A DNA stretch of 64,000 bases from contig CAJTLX010000004.1 in the NCBI GenBank assembly GCA_910577165.1, forward strand, positions 62,001 to 126,000, given 5' to 3'. The notes beneath the pieces were generated by a model. That model did not search any database. It was not told the origin of the DNA and was given only the letters and a program-made list of their open reading frames with translations. This DNA is from an uncultured Lachnospiraceae bacterium. Its GTDB lineage: Bacteria > Bacillota > Clostridia > Lachnospirales > Lachnospiraceae. Of the stretch, positions 34,141 through 42,427 are shown piece by piece (the stretch's first letter is position 1; the number at the start of each line of letters is the position of its first letter). A program made the translations under genes and the position numbers.

Positions 34141-34873
34141 CCTTTTTTTAGTGAAACTTTTGAAAAGTTTTCAGGAAATCTTCAGAATTTCTTCAGGCTT
34201 TGGCGTATGTTTCCAATGATAAACACAAAAAAGAACTAACCGACAGCTAACTTCTTTTTGTGCTTATCAAATTTATCTATCTTTATTCTAAAAATTATAA
34301 ATATGATAAGAAATAATTTATAATAATTAAATTTTTAGATAAATATTATAATTTTGTCAATTTTATGATGGTAGAGAGAAATATAAATACATACTATATT
34401 TATAAAAATATATTTATAACTTTAATTTATTTTTATAAGAAATCAAGATGATAAAATAAATATTATTTATGTAATATATTTTGTATTATATTTTATTTAT
34501 GTGTATACTTAAAAGCATATAAAAATGTTTTAAAAGTTTTATATTAAAATTATGCGTTGTTTTGCACATAAAATATATCAGATCCGAATATATGATATAA
34601 TACCATTAAATATTATATCAGCGCAAGTTTGTTTTCAACTAAGGGAAAAAATTTGCTATAGTAAGTTGTGTGCATTAATGAGAATCGTACTCGCAAAATA
34701 TAATATATTGTCATTAGATATTATATCATTGTTAATTGGTATTTCCCTTGAAGGACTCTGCACCATAGATACAAAAAATACTTCCCTAACGGATCATATT
34801 TATCTCTCCTGAACAATATATTCAAAAAACATAATATTGTAACAGTTATTATAATAAGGAAGGAACAGCATAA
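34141..34873. other. AT-rich gap between the two surface genes
   Basis: About 730 very AT-rich bases hold no convincing gene. A frame at 34552-34812 has no ribosome binding site and no recognisable domain. Two loosely similar stretches ending TTATATCA (about 34595-34620 and 34700-34730) hint at an old duplication. The whole gap lies between the inverted-repeat arms. Confidence 0.5.
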
Positions 34874-36172
34874 ATGAATACTCATATTCAGAATGCCCTA
34901 AACGGGGTTCTCAACAACAGAAAAGTTCTCAATGTTCTTATCTGGACGAATATCATCCGCAATTTTGAAATTGTGAACAAAAGGTGCAAAAATGGGATCT
35001 TTGCTGCTAACATTCCAAAGGTAAAGATTACCAATATTGGTAAAAATACAGTTAATACTAAATTAACCACAGAAGTTCCAGTTAAGGCAGATCTCAGCGC
35101 GAACACCACGGTTACTTTAGCTGAAGATGCGAAGAACAGCGAGATTACTCTCTCCAAGAAAGTTGAAGTTGAAGTTAAGGCAGCTGACGCTGAGAAGGCT
35201 GTTGAGGATGTTACCATCAATGTTGCTAAGGAGGCAGAGGGTGCTTCTCTCAAGACTGAAGTAAAGGCTGAGATTAAGGCTGAGGCTAATGTTAGCATTA
35301 CTCTTGACAAGACTGCTCAGGACTCCACAGTTATTGTTACGGATGAGAACGTAAAGGTTGAGGTTGAGAAGACCGATGAGGACGGCAATGTTTCCAAGGA
35401 GGAAATTACTTCTACTCCTACTCCTGCACCGGATACGACAACACCTTCCACACCTTCTACTCCATCCGTACCATCCACACCGAAGCCAGAAGCTCCAACA
35501 TTCTCTGGTACTGTTAATTATACAATTGGCTCAAAAACAGACGCAATTAATAAGTCTGGAACAATTAACCTTGATATTACATCTGGTAGCGCAATTACAT
35601 TCTCTTTGGATGCAGATGATGCAAAGAACTTCACAGTTAATCCTAGTTCAGCTGATCTTACAGGAGAAGAAACAGAAGTTATTATAACTGTTACAGCAAA
35701 AGAGGGTGGAGCTAAAGCCGCTGAGTACACAGTTAAGTTTATATTAGGAGGTACAGCAAATCCAGATAATCCAAGTAATCCAGATAACCCAGATAACCCA
35801 GATAATCCAAGTAACCCAGATAATCCAGATAATCCAAGTAACCCAGATAATCCAACTACAGAATCTATCGATGTAACATTTGGTGGTTCTATAACAGTAA
35901 CAACAAGTGGTAGTTCTATTATTGTCAGCAAGTCTGCTATTACAGCAACAAGTACTAAAGGTACAGTAACAGTAGAGAGTCAAACCTGGGCTGGTAATAC
36001 TGCTACTGTCACAATTAGTGTTACCCCTACTACTACATCCACTGTTAATATCCCAGCAACATTTAACAATGTTCAAGGAGCTACTGCTACTGTTGCTAGT
36101 CAACCTACACCAGCTGAAATAACAACAAAAACAACGTATACACTTACAATTACAATTTCAGCAAACAAATAA
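34874..36172 (+). CDS. Surface protein B: 5'-truncated paralogue without signal peptide
   Basis: 432 residues. Residues 1-58 resemble part of protein A (ALNGVLNNRKVLNVLIWTN against ALNKVLKNKKVTNVLIWTD), but the signal peptide and about 150 residues before it are absent, and a further stretch of roughly 130 residues is deleted before residue 59. Residues 59-189 are nearly identical to protein A (inverted-repeat arm). A Thr/Pro/Ser linker follows, then a beta domain (about 210-295), a Asn-Pro-Asp repeat tract (NPDNPSNPDNP) and a C-terminal beta domain. A ribosome binding site (AAGGAAGGA) is present, but only an isolated -10 (34850-34855) precedes it. Probably not exported as it stands. It may be a silent partner that gains a signal peptide after inversion. 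Confidence 0.7.
   Translation: MNTHIQNALNGVLNNRKVLNVLIWTNIIRNFEIVNKRCKNGIFAANIPKVKITNIGKNTVNTKLTTEVPVKADLSANTTVTLAEDAKNSEITLSKKVEVEVKAADAEKAVEDVTINVAKEAEGASLKTEVKAEIKAEANVSITLDKTAQDSTVIVTDENVKVEVEKTDEDGNVSKEEITSTPTPAPDTTTPSTPSTPSVPSTPKPEAPTFSGTVNYTIGSKTDAINKSGTINLDITSGSAITFSLDADDAKNFTVNPSSADLTGEETEVIITVTAKEGGAKAAEYTVKFILGGTANPDNPSNPDNPDNPDNPSNPDNPDNPSNPDNPTTESIDVTFGGSITVTTSGSSIIVSKSAITATSTKGTVTVESQTWAGNTATVTISVTPTTTSTVNIPATFNNVQGATATVASQPTPAEITTKTTYTLTITISANK
35049..35442 (+). repeat. Inverted repeat, arm 2 (394 bp, inside surface gene B)
   Basis: Partner of 32411-32804. The perfect core is 35168-35403 (236 bases). The arms are about 2.2 kb apart, and the segment between them (32805-35048) carries the promoter, signal peptide and N-terminal region of gene A plus the N-terminal fragment of gene B. 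Confidence 0.95.
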
Positions 36173-36225
36173 ATAATTAGAAATATCTAATTCTTATTCC
36201 GTTTAGTATTTACTTATTACGGACA

Positions 36226-36274
36226 AAAACATCCTTCTTGTAGGGCAATTTACCTACAAGAGGGATGTTTTTTT
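36226..36274 (+). terminator. Terminator after surface gene B
   Basis: The stem AACATCC plus TCTTGTAGG (about 36228-36244, one bulge) pairs with CCTACAAGAGGGATGTT (about 36253-36269). A run of T residues to 36274 follows. An A run on the left would allow weaker function on the minus strand. Confidence 0.8.
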
Positions 36275-36540
36275 ATTTCATTCCGCCAAATATGAGAAAC
36301 TTCTTTTTCCCAACTACTATAATATTCTATTCTATCCATTCAATTTCTTAGTGAATACTTTATTCATTTTCTTTCCTCTCTGTTCCATTCTTTTTACCTC
36401 CCCCCTATTCTAATCCTGATTTCCTTTTCACATCCTCCAATTTTATATTTACTTAACAGCATATCAGCATTCCAATCTATTTAAAAAATAATTATTATCT
36501 TCTACCTTTCAAAATTAGTTTTAAAAAATTAAATTCTATA

Positions 36541-36580
36541 TAAAAAGGAGCTTACTGCAAATTCTTACAGCAAGCCCCTT
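36541..36580 (-). terminator. Terminator after the LamG-like surface gene
   Basis: A 13-bp stem (36545-36557 with 36568-36580, two G-U pairs) is followed by T residues on the minus strand. The 266 bases between this and the terminator at 36226-36274 contain nothing I can identify. Confidence 0.85.
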
Positions 36581-36619
36581 TCCTATCTGGTTTTAACCCA
36601 ACAATATTAAATTTTAATC

Positions 36620-38371
36620 TTATTTCTTCTTATTCTTCATCATCACTGCTACGACAGCACCAGCGACTACCACAACAGCAATCACAATCCCCACAATCAG
36701 TCCAGTATTGCTTCCCTCGTCCTCTGCATCCATCTGTGTCGGATCTGGGGATACTGTTGCCAGAGGTGTTTCCTTCGGTGCTTCTGTCGCTGTCGGTTCT
36801 GGAGTTGGTTCCGGTGTCGGGGTCGGATCTGCCTTCACTACGGTAAGGGAATCCTTTGCCAGGCTTGCTACTTCCTCCGCGCTCAGGCAGCGGTCATAGA
36901 TATAGAGATTATCCATATAGCCATTGAATACTGCATCCCATGCATTTACACCAAGATAAAGCTGTGTGCCTTCCTTAACAATATCTGCGATCGAACCTTC
37001 CTGTACAATGGAGCCGTCCACATAAATTGTTCCTTTTGTACCATCCGCAACAACTGTTACATTAAACCAGGTTTCCATTTTTGCAAGATCGTTGCCCAAG
37101 CGGAAAAGATCATTCCACGGTGCGCCGCCCGCTACATTTCTTGACCAAACCATCGGACCATCAATAAGATTTTCCTGAAAACCAAGTGGTGCGATATTGA
37201 TCCACTCTGCATCTTCGTCCGTTCCCATAATCGCGCCGTCATCATAGAAATTTGCCATGAAAATACCCGGTGTATATTTGGTCGTACCCTTTAAGTACCA
37301 GTCAACCGAAATCGTATACTGGCTGCCCTTTGGCGCGGTCGGAAGCTTAACGCCATCACCGAAACCATAGAATGCTACTGCCTGATTCTTTACCCCTACT
37401 TCAAATGAAGCGTCCGGGGAATCCGCCTCAATACTTACCTGATGACCAACTGTATTGCCGGTTTCTCCGGTCACTGCATCCGTCAGATCGCCATCGAACG
37501 CATAGAAGGAAGAATAACCTTCCGGAACGGCTGCGGTCACAGTGGAAAGATCAACCTTCTCATAAACAATAGGTTCCGGGGTTGGAGTCGGATCTGGCAC
37601 AACAAGTTCCGGCATTGCTGCGAGAACCTCATCAATCTTGCAGGCTTCCTTGATCTCATCCGCCGTCAGTGCCACATCATAGAACGCAATATCATCAAGC
37701 AAAGCTCCCTGGCTGCCCCAGAAAGAACCGAGACCCAGATACGCTTTTGTTGTGTCCGCAGAGAGGAATGGAAGAAGATCCGCTGCATTGTAGGCATCAC
37801 CCTGTCCTACTTCTGGCTCCGTCACCTGCTCACCATTTACAAAAATTGTCTGTCCTTCCGGCGTAATTACAAATGCATAATTTACCCATCTGCCCTTCTG
37901 ATTATCAAATACCATCGGACCTTTCACATCAATATAATTCTGGGAATCGTCCGTAACTGCATTCCAGCAAAGGTACGGTCTTGTCTCAAAAGTCAATCTC
38001 TTCGCGCCGTCAAAAAAACTAATCAGATTGTCCAACTCCCAGTAAGGGGCATCCTCCGGCACATTCACCCATGCCGTAATTGTCGCTGCGGACAATTCCT
38101 TGCCCACAAATGGATTCGCAAATGTCGTGTAGCTCTCCGAAGCATTCGCGCCAAATTCAAGCTTCACTGCACCACCCTTGATCTCATTTGTCACATGGCT
38201 CGGCGCAGCCGTCTCACCATTTGCGGCAGGGGTCATATCCCCAAGACCATCCTCAAAATCATAGGAAGCAAGCGGAGTGGGTGCCGCCTTCACTTCCTGC
38301 GGTGCCGCGACAGAAACAATGCTTGTAAACATCAATGTCGCGCACAAAGCTGCAAAACCTTTTTTTCTCAT
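36620..38371 (-). CDS. Cell-surface protein with two LamG-like domains and C-terminal anchor
   Basis: 583 residues. A signal peptide (MRKKGFAALCATLMFTSIVS, cleavage near VKA-A) comes first. A first concanavalin A-like/LamG domain (about 32-245, ending LLDDIAFYDVALTADEI) is followed by a PTPTPEP linker. A second LamG-like domain (about 280-505, GYMDNLYIYDRCLSAEEV) leads to a Pro/Thr-rich stalk, one membrane helix (TGLIVGIVIAVVVVAGAVVA) and a KNKKK tail. It probably binds carbohydrate outside the cell and stays membrane-anchored. It is a different family from the two repeat proteins to its left. Ligand unknown. Confidence 0.85.
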   Translation of the reverse strand: MRKKGFAALCATLMFTSIVSVAAPQEVKAAPTPLASYDFEDGLGDMTPAANGETAAPSHVTNEIKGGAVKLEFGANASESYTTFANPFVGKELSAATITAWVNVPEDAPYWELDNLISFFDGAKRLTFETRPYLCWNAVTDDSQNYIDVKGPMVFDNQKGRWVNYAFVITPEGQTIFVNGEQVTEPEVGQGDAYNAADLLPFLSADTTKAYLGLGSFWGSQGALLDDIAFYDVALTADEIKEACKIDEVLAAMPELVVPDPTPTPEPIVYEKVDLSTVTAAVPEGYSSFYAFDGDLTDAVTGETGNTVGHQVSIEADSPDASFEVGVKNQAVAFYGFGDGVKLPTAPKGSQYTISVDWYLKGTTKYTPGIFMANFYDDGAIMGTDEDAEWINIAPLGFQENLIDGPMVWSRNVAGGAPWNDLFRLGNDLAKMETWFNVTVVADGTKGTIYVDGSIVQEGSIADIVKEGTQLYLGVNAWDAVFNGYMDNLYIYDRCLSAEEVASLAKDSLTVVKADPTPTPEPTPEPTATEAPKETPLATVSPDPTQMDAEDEGSNTGLIVGIVIAVVVVAGAVVAVMMKNKKK

Positions 38372-38395
38372 TTCTTCTCCTCCATTCGCCTATAC

Positions 38396-38421
38396 AAAAA
38401 TCTAAAACATTTTAGATTTTT
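38396..38421 (-). other. Hairpin in the leader of the LamG-like gene
   Basis: AAAAATCTAAAA (38396-38407) and TTTTAGATTTTT (38410-38421) form a 12-bp AT-rich palindrome with a 2-base centre between promoter and ribosome binding site. It could be an operator or an mRNA-stabilising hairpin. Confidence 0.45.
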
Positions 38422-38437
38422 GTTAATTGGTAATCCT

Positions 38438-38466
38438 ATCTTATCCGATTTCTTGTGCAATGTCAA
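38438..38466 (-). promoter_or_regulatory. Promoter of the LamG-like gene
   Basis: TTGACA (38461-38466), 17 bases and TAAGAT (38438-38443) on the minus strand. Confidence 0.65.
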
Positions 38467-38563
38467 CAAGTTCTTTCTTTTTTTATAAAAAATATCTGCA
38501 AATTTACTAATTATATTTTGCAAATTTAAATCTATATAAAATAATCTAAATATTCATCAAATT

Positions 38564-39151
38564 TTATAATATTTTTGTTCCACATTCTTCACAGAAACGC
38601 GCGTCCGATGGAAGTTTTACCCCGCAATGCGGACAGCGAATCATCTCCTCCAGCTTCTGCCCGCATTTAATGCAGAAACGTTTCTCTTTACTATTTTTGG
38701 CTCCGCAACAGCTACAGCGGATACTCCCCTCGTCCACATCCTCTAAAGGATCGATCCTTGTGCCGCAGTCGCCGCAGAAAACAGTGGTATCATCCACAAT
38801 CCGCTCACAGTTCGGGCAGTAGCGAATTCCCTTTAATCGCAGGATATAAAGATGATTGGTATGTATTTTTTTATCTAGTTCAGCAAGCTCCTTTACTGTC
38901 TCCGCAATCGCAAATTCATAGCCCTCATTCTTCTCGTAAAAATTCTGTCCAATCTTTGTGTAGAGAGGGGTAAATGAAGCTCTCATCACAGCGTTTTCCG
39001 CCTCAAGTTTCTCAACGGACTTTTCTTCCCCCGCCGCCAAATCGGATTCCGCCGCCCCCTGCTCCCTCGCCAAATTTTGCTCCTGCACTAAATCGCCCGA
39101 TGCAGTTTCCTGCACTGCCAGATCGGCTTCCTTTCCTGTGATCTCCTGCAT
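38564..39151 (-). CDS. Zinc-ribbon protein with three Cys4 modules
   Basis: A 195-residue soluble protein. The N-terminal half is acidic and helical (about 1-100). The C-terminal half has three CxxC pairs-of-pairs: CPNCERIVDDTTVFCGDCG, CSCCGAKNSKEKRFCIKCG and CPHCGVKLPSDARFCEECG. These tandem zinc ribbons are common in Lachnospiraceae proteins of unknown role. It lies directly downstream of the PocR-type sensor gene (34-base gap), so the two probably form an operon. Function unknown. Confidence 0.8.
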   Translation of the reverse strand: MQEITGKEADLAVQETASGDLVQEQNLAREQGAAESDLAAGEEKSVEKLEAENAVMRASFTPLYTKIGQNFYEKNEGYEFAIAETVKELAELDKKIHTNHLYILRLKGIRYCPNCERIVDDTTVFCGDCGTRIDPLEDVDEGSIRCSCCGAKNSKEKRFCIKCGQKLEEMIRCPHCGVKLPSDARFCEECGTKIL

Positions 39152-39184
39152 AAACTGGGTTTCCTTCCTTCAATATAATAAATA

Positions 39185-39961
39185 TTATTTGCTCGCGTTC
39201 ATCTTCTGAACTGAACCGTAGATATCCGCCGCCAGCTGCTGGATATCCTTATAAATCACGCCGGACTGTTTTGAGAGATCTCCCATCTGCGACGCAACTA
39301 CCGCAAAACCCGCACCGAGCGCGCCCGCGCGCCCCGCCTCAATGGAGGCATTCAATGCAAGGATATTCTGCTTTGACGCAATCTTTTCAAGTTCCTTTGT
39401 CTTTGCGTTGATCTGATCTACCATCCCCGTAGTCACACCCAGTTCCTCATCCATAACCTTTGTGGAGGTTGTACTCTTAAACTTCATATACTCGGAATGT
39501 ACCACATAATTCACTATAAATTCCACGAAACTTGCCGCTGCGCGGATCGCTTTCTCCGAGCGCACCGGCACTCTCTTCAATGCCGCGAGATAATCCTTTT
39601 CACTCACGCCAAGCTCTCTTGCAATGCCCGCAAACTTTTCCTCGTCAGCCTCCCCCGGCAAAACCTGTCCGCCGATCAATCTGCCAAGCTTCTCCCCGTT
39701 CACTATAATATCACAGGAAAAGTCCATCAGCCCCGCATGGCAATGATAGGTTCCCGTACACTCATTATCACATTTCGTACAGCGGTGCTGCCCTTCCCTT
39801 GTCCCACGCGTATACTTCGCACAAAAATCCGTGTAATTGAATCTCTCGGTTATCTCGTTGCCCTTATTGTCCACCGCGACCACTGCAAGCCCCGTCGCGT
39901 CCGAAAATTGACTGAGAATATCCTGTAGCAACTTCAAATCCATAAAATCTTTTAATTCCAT
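39185..39961 (-). CDS. PocR-domain sensor with short chemoreceptor signalling tail
   Basis: About 258 residues. A PocR ligand-binding domain (about 5-150) with a Cys cluster (CTKCDNECTGTYHCHAG) is followed by the core hairpin of methyl-accepting chemotaxis proteins (ASKQNILALNASIEAGRAGA, then GAGFAVVASQMGDLS). No membrane segment, so it is a soluble receptor that could interact with CheA/CheW. The signalling domain is very short for an MCP. ATG 39961 is chosen for its GAGGGGA site, and a longer start (40009) lacks one. Confidence 0.82.
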   Translation of the reverse strand: MELKDFMDLKLLQDILSQFSDATGLAVVAVDNKGNEITERFNYTDFCAKYTRGTREGQHRCTKCDNECTGTYHCHAGLMDFSCDIIVNGEKLGRLIGGQVLPGEADEEKFAGIARELGVSEKDYLAALKRVPVRSEKAIRAAASFVEFIVNYVVHSEYMKFKSTTSTKVMDEELGVTTGMVDQINAKTKELEKIASKQNILALNASIEAGRAGALGAGFAVVASQMGDLSKQSGVIYKDIQQLAADIYGSVQKMNASK

Positions 39962-40269
39962 ATCTTTTCCCCTCTCTGAATGCTCATTTTCTTTGCCCTG
40001 TAAATACATAAAGCTATTATATCACAAAGTAGTTTCGTTTTCAATATGTTTCGCGTTTTCCTCCATGTTCTCAGAATATTTTGTGTTTTTTTGCAGGCAA
40101 TCAGTGTAATCTTCCATTGCTTTTTCTGGCAAATAGTGCTATTATTTTAACAATGAGCTGTTTTTAATGCAGCCACCCTTCCTATGCAAAGTATGTCACA
40201 GCTGCCTTTTGGCGCAGCTAAGCAAAATTGTGTGGGAATCTAATATTTTGTAGAAAAGAGGACAAAGAA
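39962..40269. other. Divergent intergenic region with ptb promoter
   Basis: Holds a promoter for ptb: TTGCTT (40117-40122), 17 bases and TATTAT (40140-40145) with extended TGC. A hairpin AGCTGCC/GGCGCAGCT lies near 40199-40220 in the leader. Nothing else identified. Confidence 0.5.
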
Positions 40270-41181
40270 ATGAGCAAAGGATTCGATGAGCTAATTGCCA
40301 TCACAGGAAGCATGAAAAAGGTTGCTGTTGCAGCGGCACAGGACGCGCCAATCTTAGAGGCAGTAAAGGCGGCAAAAGAGCGCGGTATTGCGGATGCCAT
40401 CTTAGTTGGCGATGCGGACAAGATCCGCGAGATCGCGGCGGAACTTGAAATGGATTTATCCGGCTACGAAATTATCGACATCAAAGACACGATCGAGGCG
40501 GCACACACCGCAGTTGCCCTTGTCCATGACGGCAAGGCGGATATGTATATGAAGGGTCTGATCGACACCAAAAATTTCTTAAAGAGCGTGTTGGACAAGG
40601 AAGTTGGTCTGCGCACCGGAAAGCCGCTCTCCCATGTCGCAGTATTCGAGCTGCCGGGCATCGACCGCCTTCTCTTCTTATCGGACGTAGCATTTATCCC
40701 ATACCCGACGCTTGAGGACAAGAGAGCCATTATTGAACATACTGTTGCTGTAGCGCACGCATGCGGAATTGAATGCCCGAAGGTTGCACCGGTAGCCGCA
40801 GTGGAAGTTGTAAATCCAAAAATGCAAGTTACTGTGGATGCTGAAGAATTGACGCACATGAACGAGGCGGGAGAGATCACAGGCTGCATTATTGACGGAC
40901 CACTCTCCTTTGACCTTGCGATTGACCCTGAGGCGGCAAAGCACAAAAATGCAGAGAACCGCAAGATTGTCGGCGATGCGGATATAATCCTCTTCCCGGA
41001 TATCCACGCGGGCAATTTAATGTACAAGGCTCTTGTACATCTGACCAAGTGCAAGAACGGCTGTATCTTAACTGGGACAAAAGCTCCGGTTATCTTAACC
41101 AGCCGCTCCGACACATTCGAGACAAAGGTAAATTCTATCGCGCTCGCCGCAGTTGTCGCACACAATTTAAAGCAGCAATAA
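40270..41181 (+). CDS. ptb: Phosphate butyryltransferase
   Basis: About 303 residues of the phosphate acetyl/butyryltransferase family. It converts butyryl-CoA and phosphate to butyryl-phosphate in the final steps of butyrate formation. Typical segments are AVKAAKERGIADAILVGDAD, the phosphate/CoA-binding GPLSFDLAIDPEAAKHK and FPDIHAGNLMYKALVHL. ATG 40270 is chosen over 40228 because GAGG lies about eight bases upstream. The butyrate kinase gene follows, and both are on the same transcript. Confidence 0.93.
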   Translation: MSKGFDELIAITGSMKKVAVAAAQDAPILEAVKAAKERGIADAILVGDADKIREIAAELEMDLSGYEIIDIKDTIEAAHTAVALVHDGKADMYMKGLIDTKNFLKSVLDKEVGLRTGKPLSHVAVFELPGIDRLLFLSDVAFIPYPTLEDKRAIIEHTVAVAHACGIECPKVAPVAAVEVVNPKMQVTVDAEELTHMNEAGEITGCIIDGPLSFDLAIDPEAAKHKNAENRKIVGDADIILFPDIHAGNLMYKALVHLTKCKNGCILTGTKAPVILTSRSDTFETKVNSIALAAVVAHNLKQQ

Positions 41182-41310
41182 CTATCAACCTACTGGGGGA
41201 GAAGTAAAATGCTTGACACAATCCTGGAATTAGCAATAGATGCCGCGGCGGAGATTGCGGAGGCAGCTATCACAAAAAAATTCGAAAAAAAGAAGGAGGG
41301 AAATAAAGCT

Positions 41311-42378
41311 ATGTCCATCAAAAGTTTGATTATCAACCCAGGCTCCACATCCACCAAGATCGGAGTCTTCGAGGACGAAACCTTATTGTTTGAGGAAACC
41401 CTGCGCCACTCCACCGAGGAGATCGCGCGCTACGCTACGATTGTTGACCAGAAGGATTTCCGCAAGGATATTATTGTTTCCTTGTTAAAAGAGAAAAATT
41501 TTGATCTTCACTCATTAAATGTCGTTGTCGGCAGGGGCGGTATGTTAAAACCGATTGTCTCCGGCACTTACGCGGTGAGTGACGCGCTGCTTGAAGACCT
41601 GAAAATCGGTGTTCAGGGACAGCATGCTTCAAACCTTGGCGGTATTTTGGCGAGGGAGATCGGGGATTCCATCGGTGTTCCATCGTATATTGTTGATCCG
41701 GTGGTTGTGGACGAGCTGATGCCATCCGCAAGATTCTCCGGTGTTCCGGAACTTCCGCGCGTCAGCATTTTCCATGCCCTAAATCAGAAAGCAGTTGCAA
41801 AGCGTTATGCCAAGGAGGCGGGCAAACCATATGAATCTCTGCGCTTAATTGTTGTTCATATGGGCGGCGGCGTTTCTGTGGGTGCGCATATTGACGGCAG
41901 AGTTGTGGATGTGTTTAACGCCTTAGACGGCGACGGCGCATTCTCTCCTGAGCGCGCGGGTGCAGTGCCTTCCGGCGCACTTGTAAAAATGTGCTTTTCC
42001 GGTAAATACACGGAGAAGGAAGTCTACAAAAAGCTTGTTGGAAATGGCGGCTTCAACGCATATCTTGGCACAAACGATATGCGCAACGTAGAAAAGATGG
42101 TGGACGAGGGGAACGAGGACGCGATCGCGCTGCGCGAAGCATTTATTTTACAAGTAGTAAAGGATATCGGCTCGATGGCCTGCGTGCTTGAGGGCAAGAT
42201 TGATCGAATCATTGTTACCGGCGGTATTGCATACGATAAGTATGTAGTGGCTGAACTGGAAAAACGCGCTGGCTTTATCGCGCCATTCACCATCTATCCG
42301 GGCGAAGATGAGCTGCTCGCACTTGCACAGGGCGCGCTGCGCGTAATGAACGGCGAAGAGAAAGCGATGGAATATTAA
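41311..42378 (+). CDS. buk: Butyrate kinase
   Basis: About 355 residues of the ASKHA acetate/butyrate kinase family, making ATP and butyrate from butyryl-phosphate. Signature regions are [17 protein letters not shown] at the N-terminus, [20 protein letters not shown] and [15 protein letters not shown]. Full length from ATG 41311, which has a strong AGGAGGG upstream. The frame is also open from ATG 41209 with its own GGGGGAG, giving a 34-residue acidic/basic extension ([20 protein letters not shown]...) that ends exactly at the internal ribosome binding site. Two products are therefore possible. Confidence 0.92.
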   Translation: MSIKSLIINPGSTSTKIGVFEDETLLFEETLRHSTEEIARYATIVDQKDFRKDIIVSLLKEKNFDLHSLNVVVGRGGMLKPIVSGTYAVSDALLEDLKIGVQGQHASNLGGILAREIGDSIGVPSYIVDPVVVDELMPSARFSGVPELPRVSIFHALNQKAVAKRYAKEAGKPYESLRLIVVHMGGGVSVGAHIDGRVVDVFNALDGDGAFSPERAGAVPSGALVKMCFSGKYTEKEVYKKLVGNGGFNAYLGTNDMRNVEKMVDEGNEDAIALREAFILQVVKDIGSMACVLEGKIDRIIVTGGIAYDKYVVAELEKRAGFIAPFTIYPGEDELLALAQGALRVMNGEEKAMEY

Positions 42379-42385
42379 TTACATC

Positions 42386-42426
42386 AAAAAAGGCTAAGTC
42401 TATCAAGCGATAAACTTAGCCTTTTT
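42386..42426. terminator. Bidirectional terminator after buk
   Basis: GGCTAAGT (from 42392) pairs with ACTTAGCC (to about 42422), extended by TATC/GATA. A runs flank the left and T runs the right side, so it can serve both converging genes. Confidence 0.85.
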
Positions 42427-42427
42427 C

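Noticed and set aside
34552..34812. Plus-strand frame of 86 codons in the AT-rich gap
   Set aside because: No Shine-Dalgarno, AT-driven composition and no recognisable domain.
35756..35855. Short tandem DNA repeat (CCAGATAAT-like) considered as a CRISPR or satellite
   Set aside because: The units are 9 bases, in frame, and encode Asn-Pro-Asp. There are no unique spacers.
35518..36103. Minus-strand frames over the Asn-Pro-Asp repeats (long Ile/Trp- or Leu/Gly-rich translations)
   Set aside because: They are low-complexity artefacts of reading the NPD repeat on the other strand.
37442..38488. Long plus-strand frame (348 codons) opposite the LamG-like gene
   Set aside because: It is antisense to a gene with clear signal peptide, LamG domains and anchor. 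The translation is basic and low in recognisable structure, with no ribosome binding site.
40464..41165. Long minus-strand frames opposite ptb
   Set aside because: They are shadows of a clear phosphate butyryltransferase gene.
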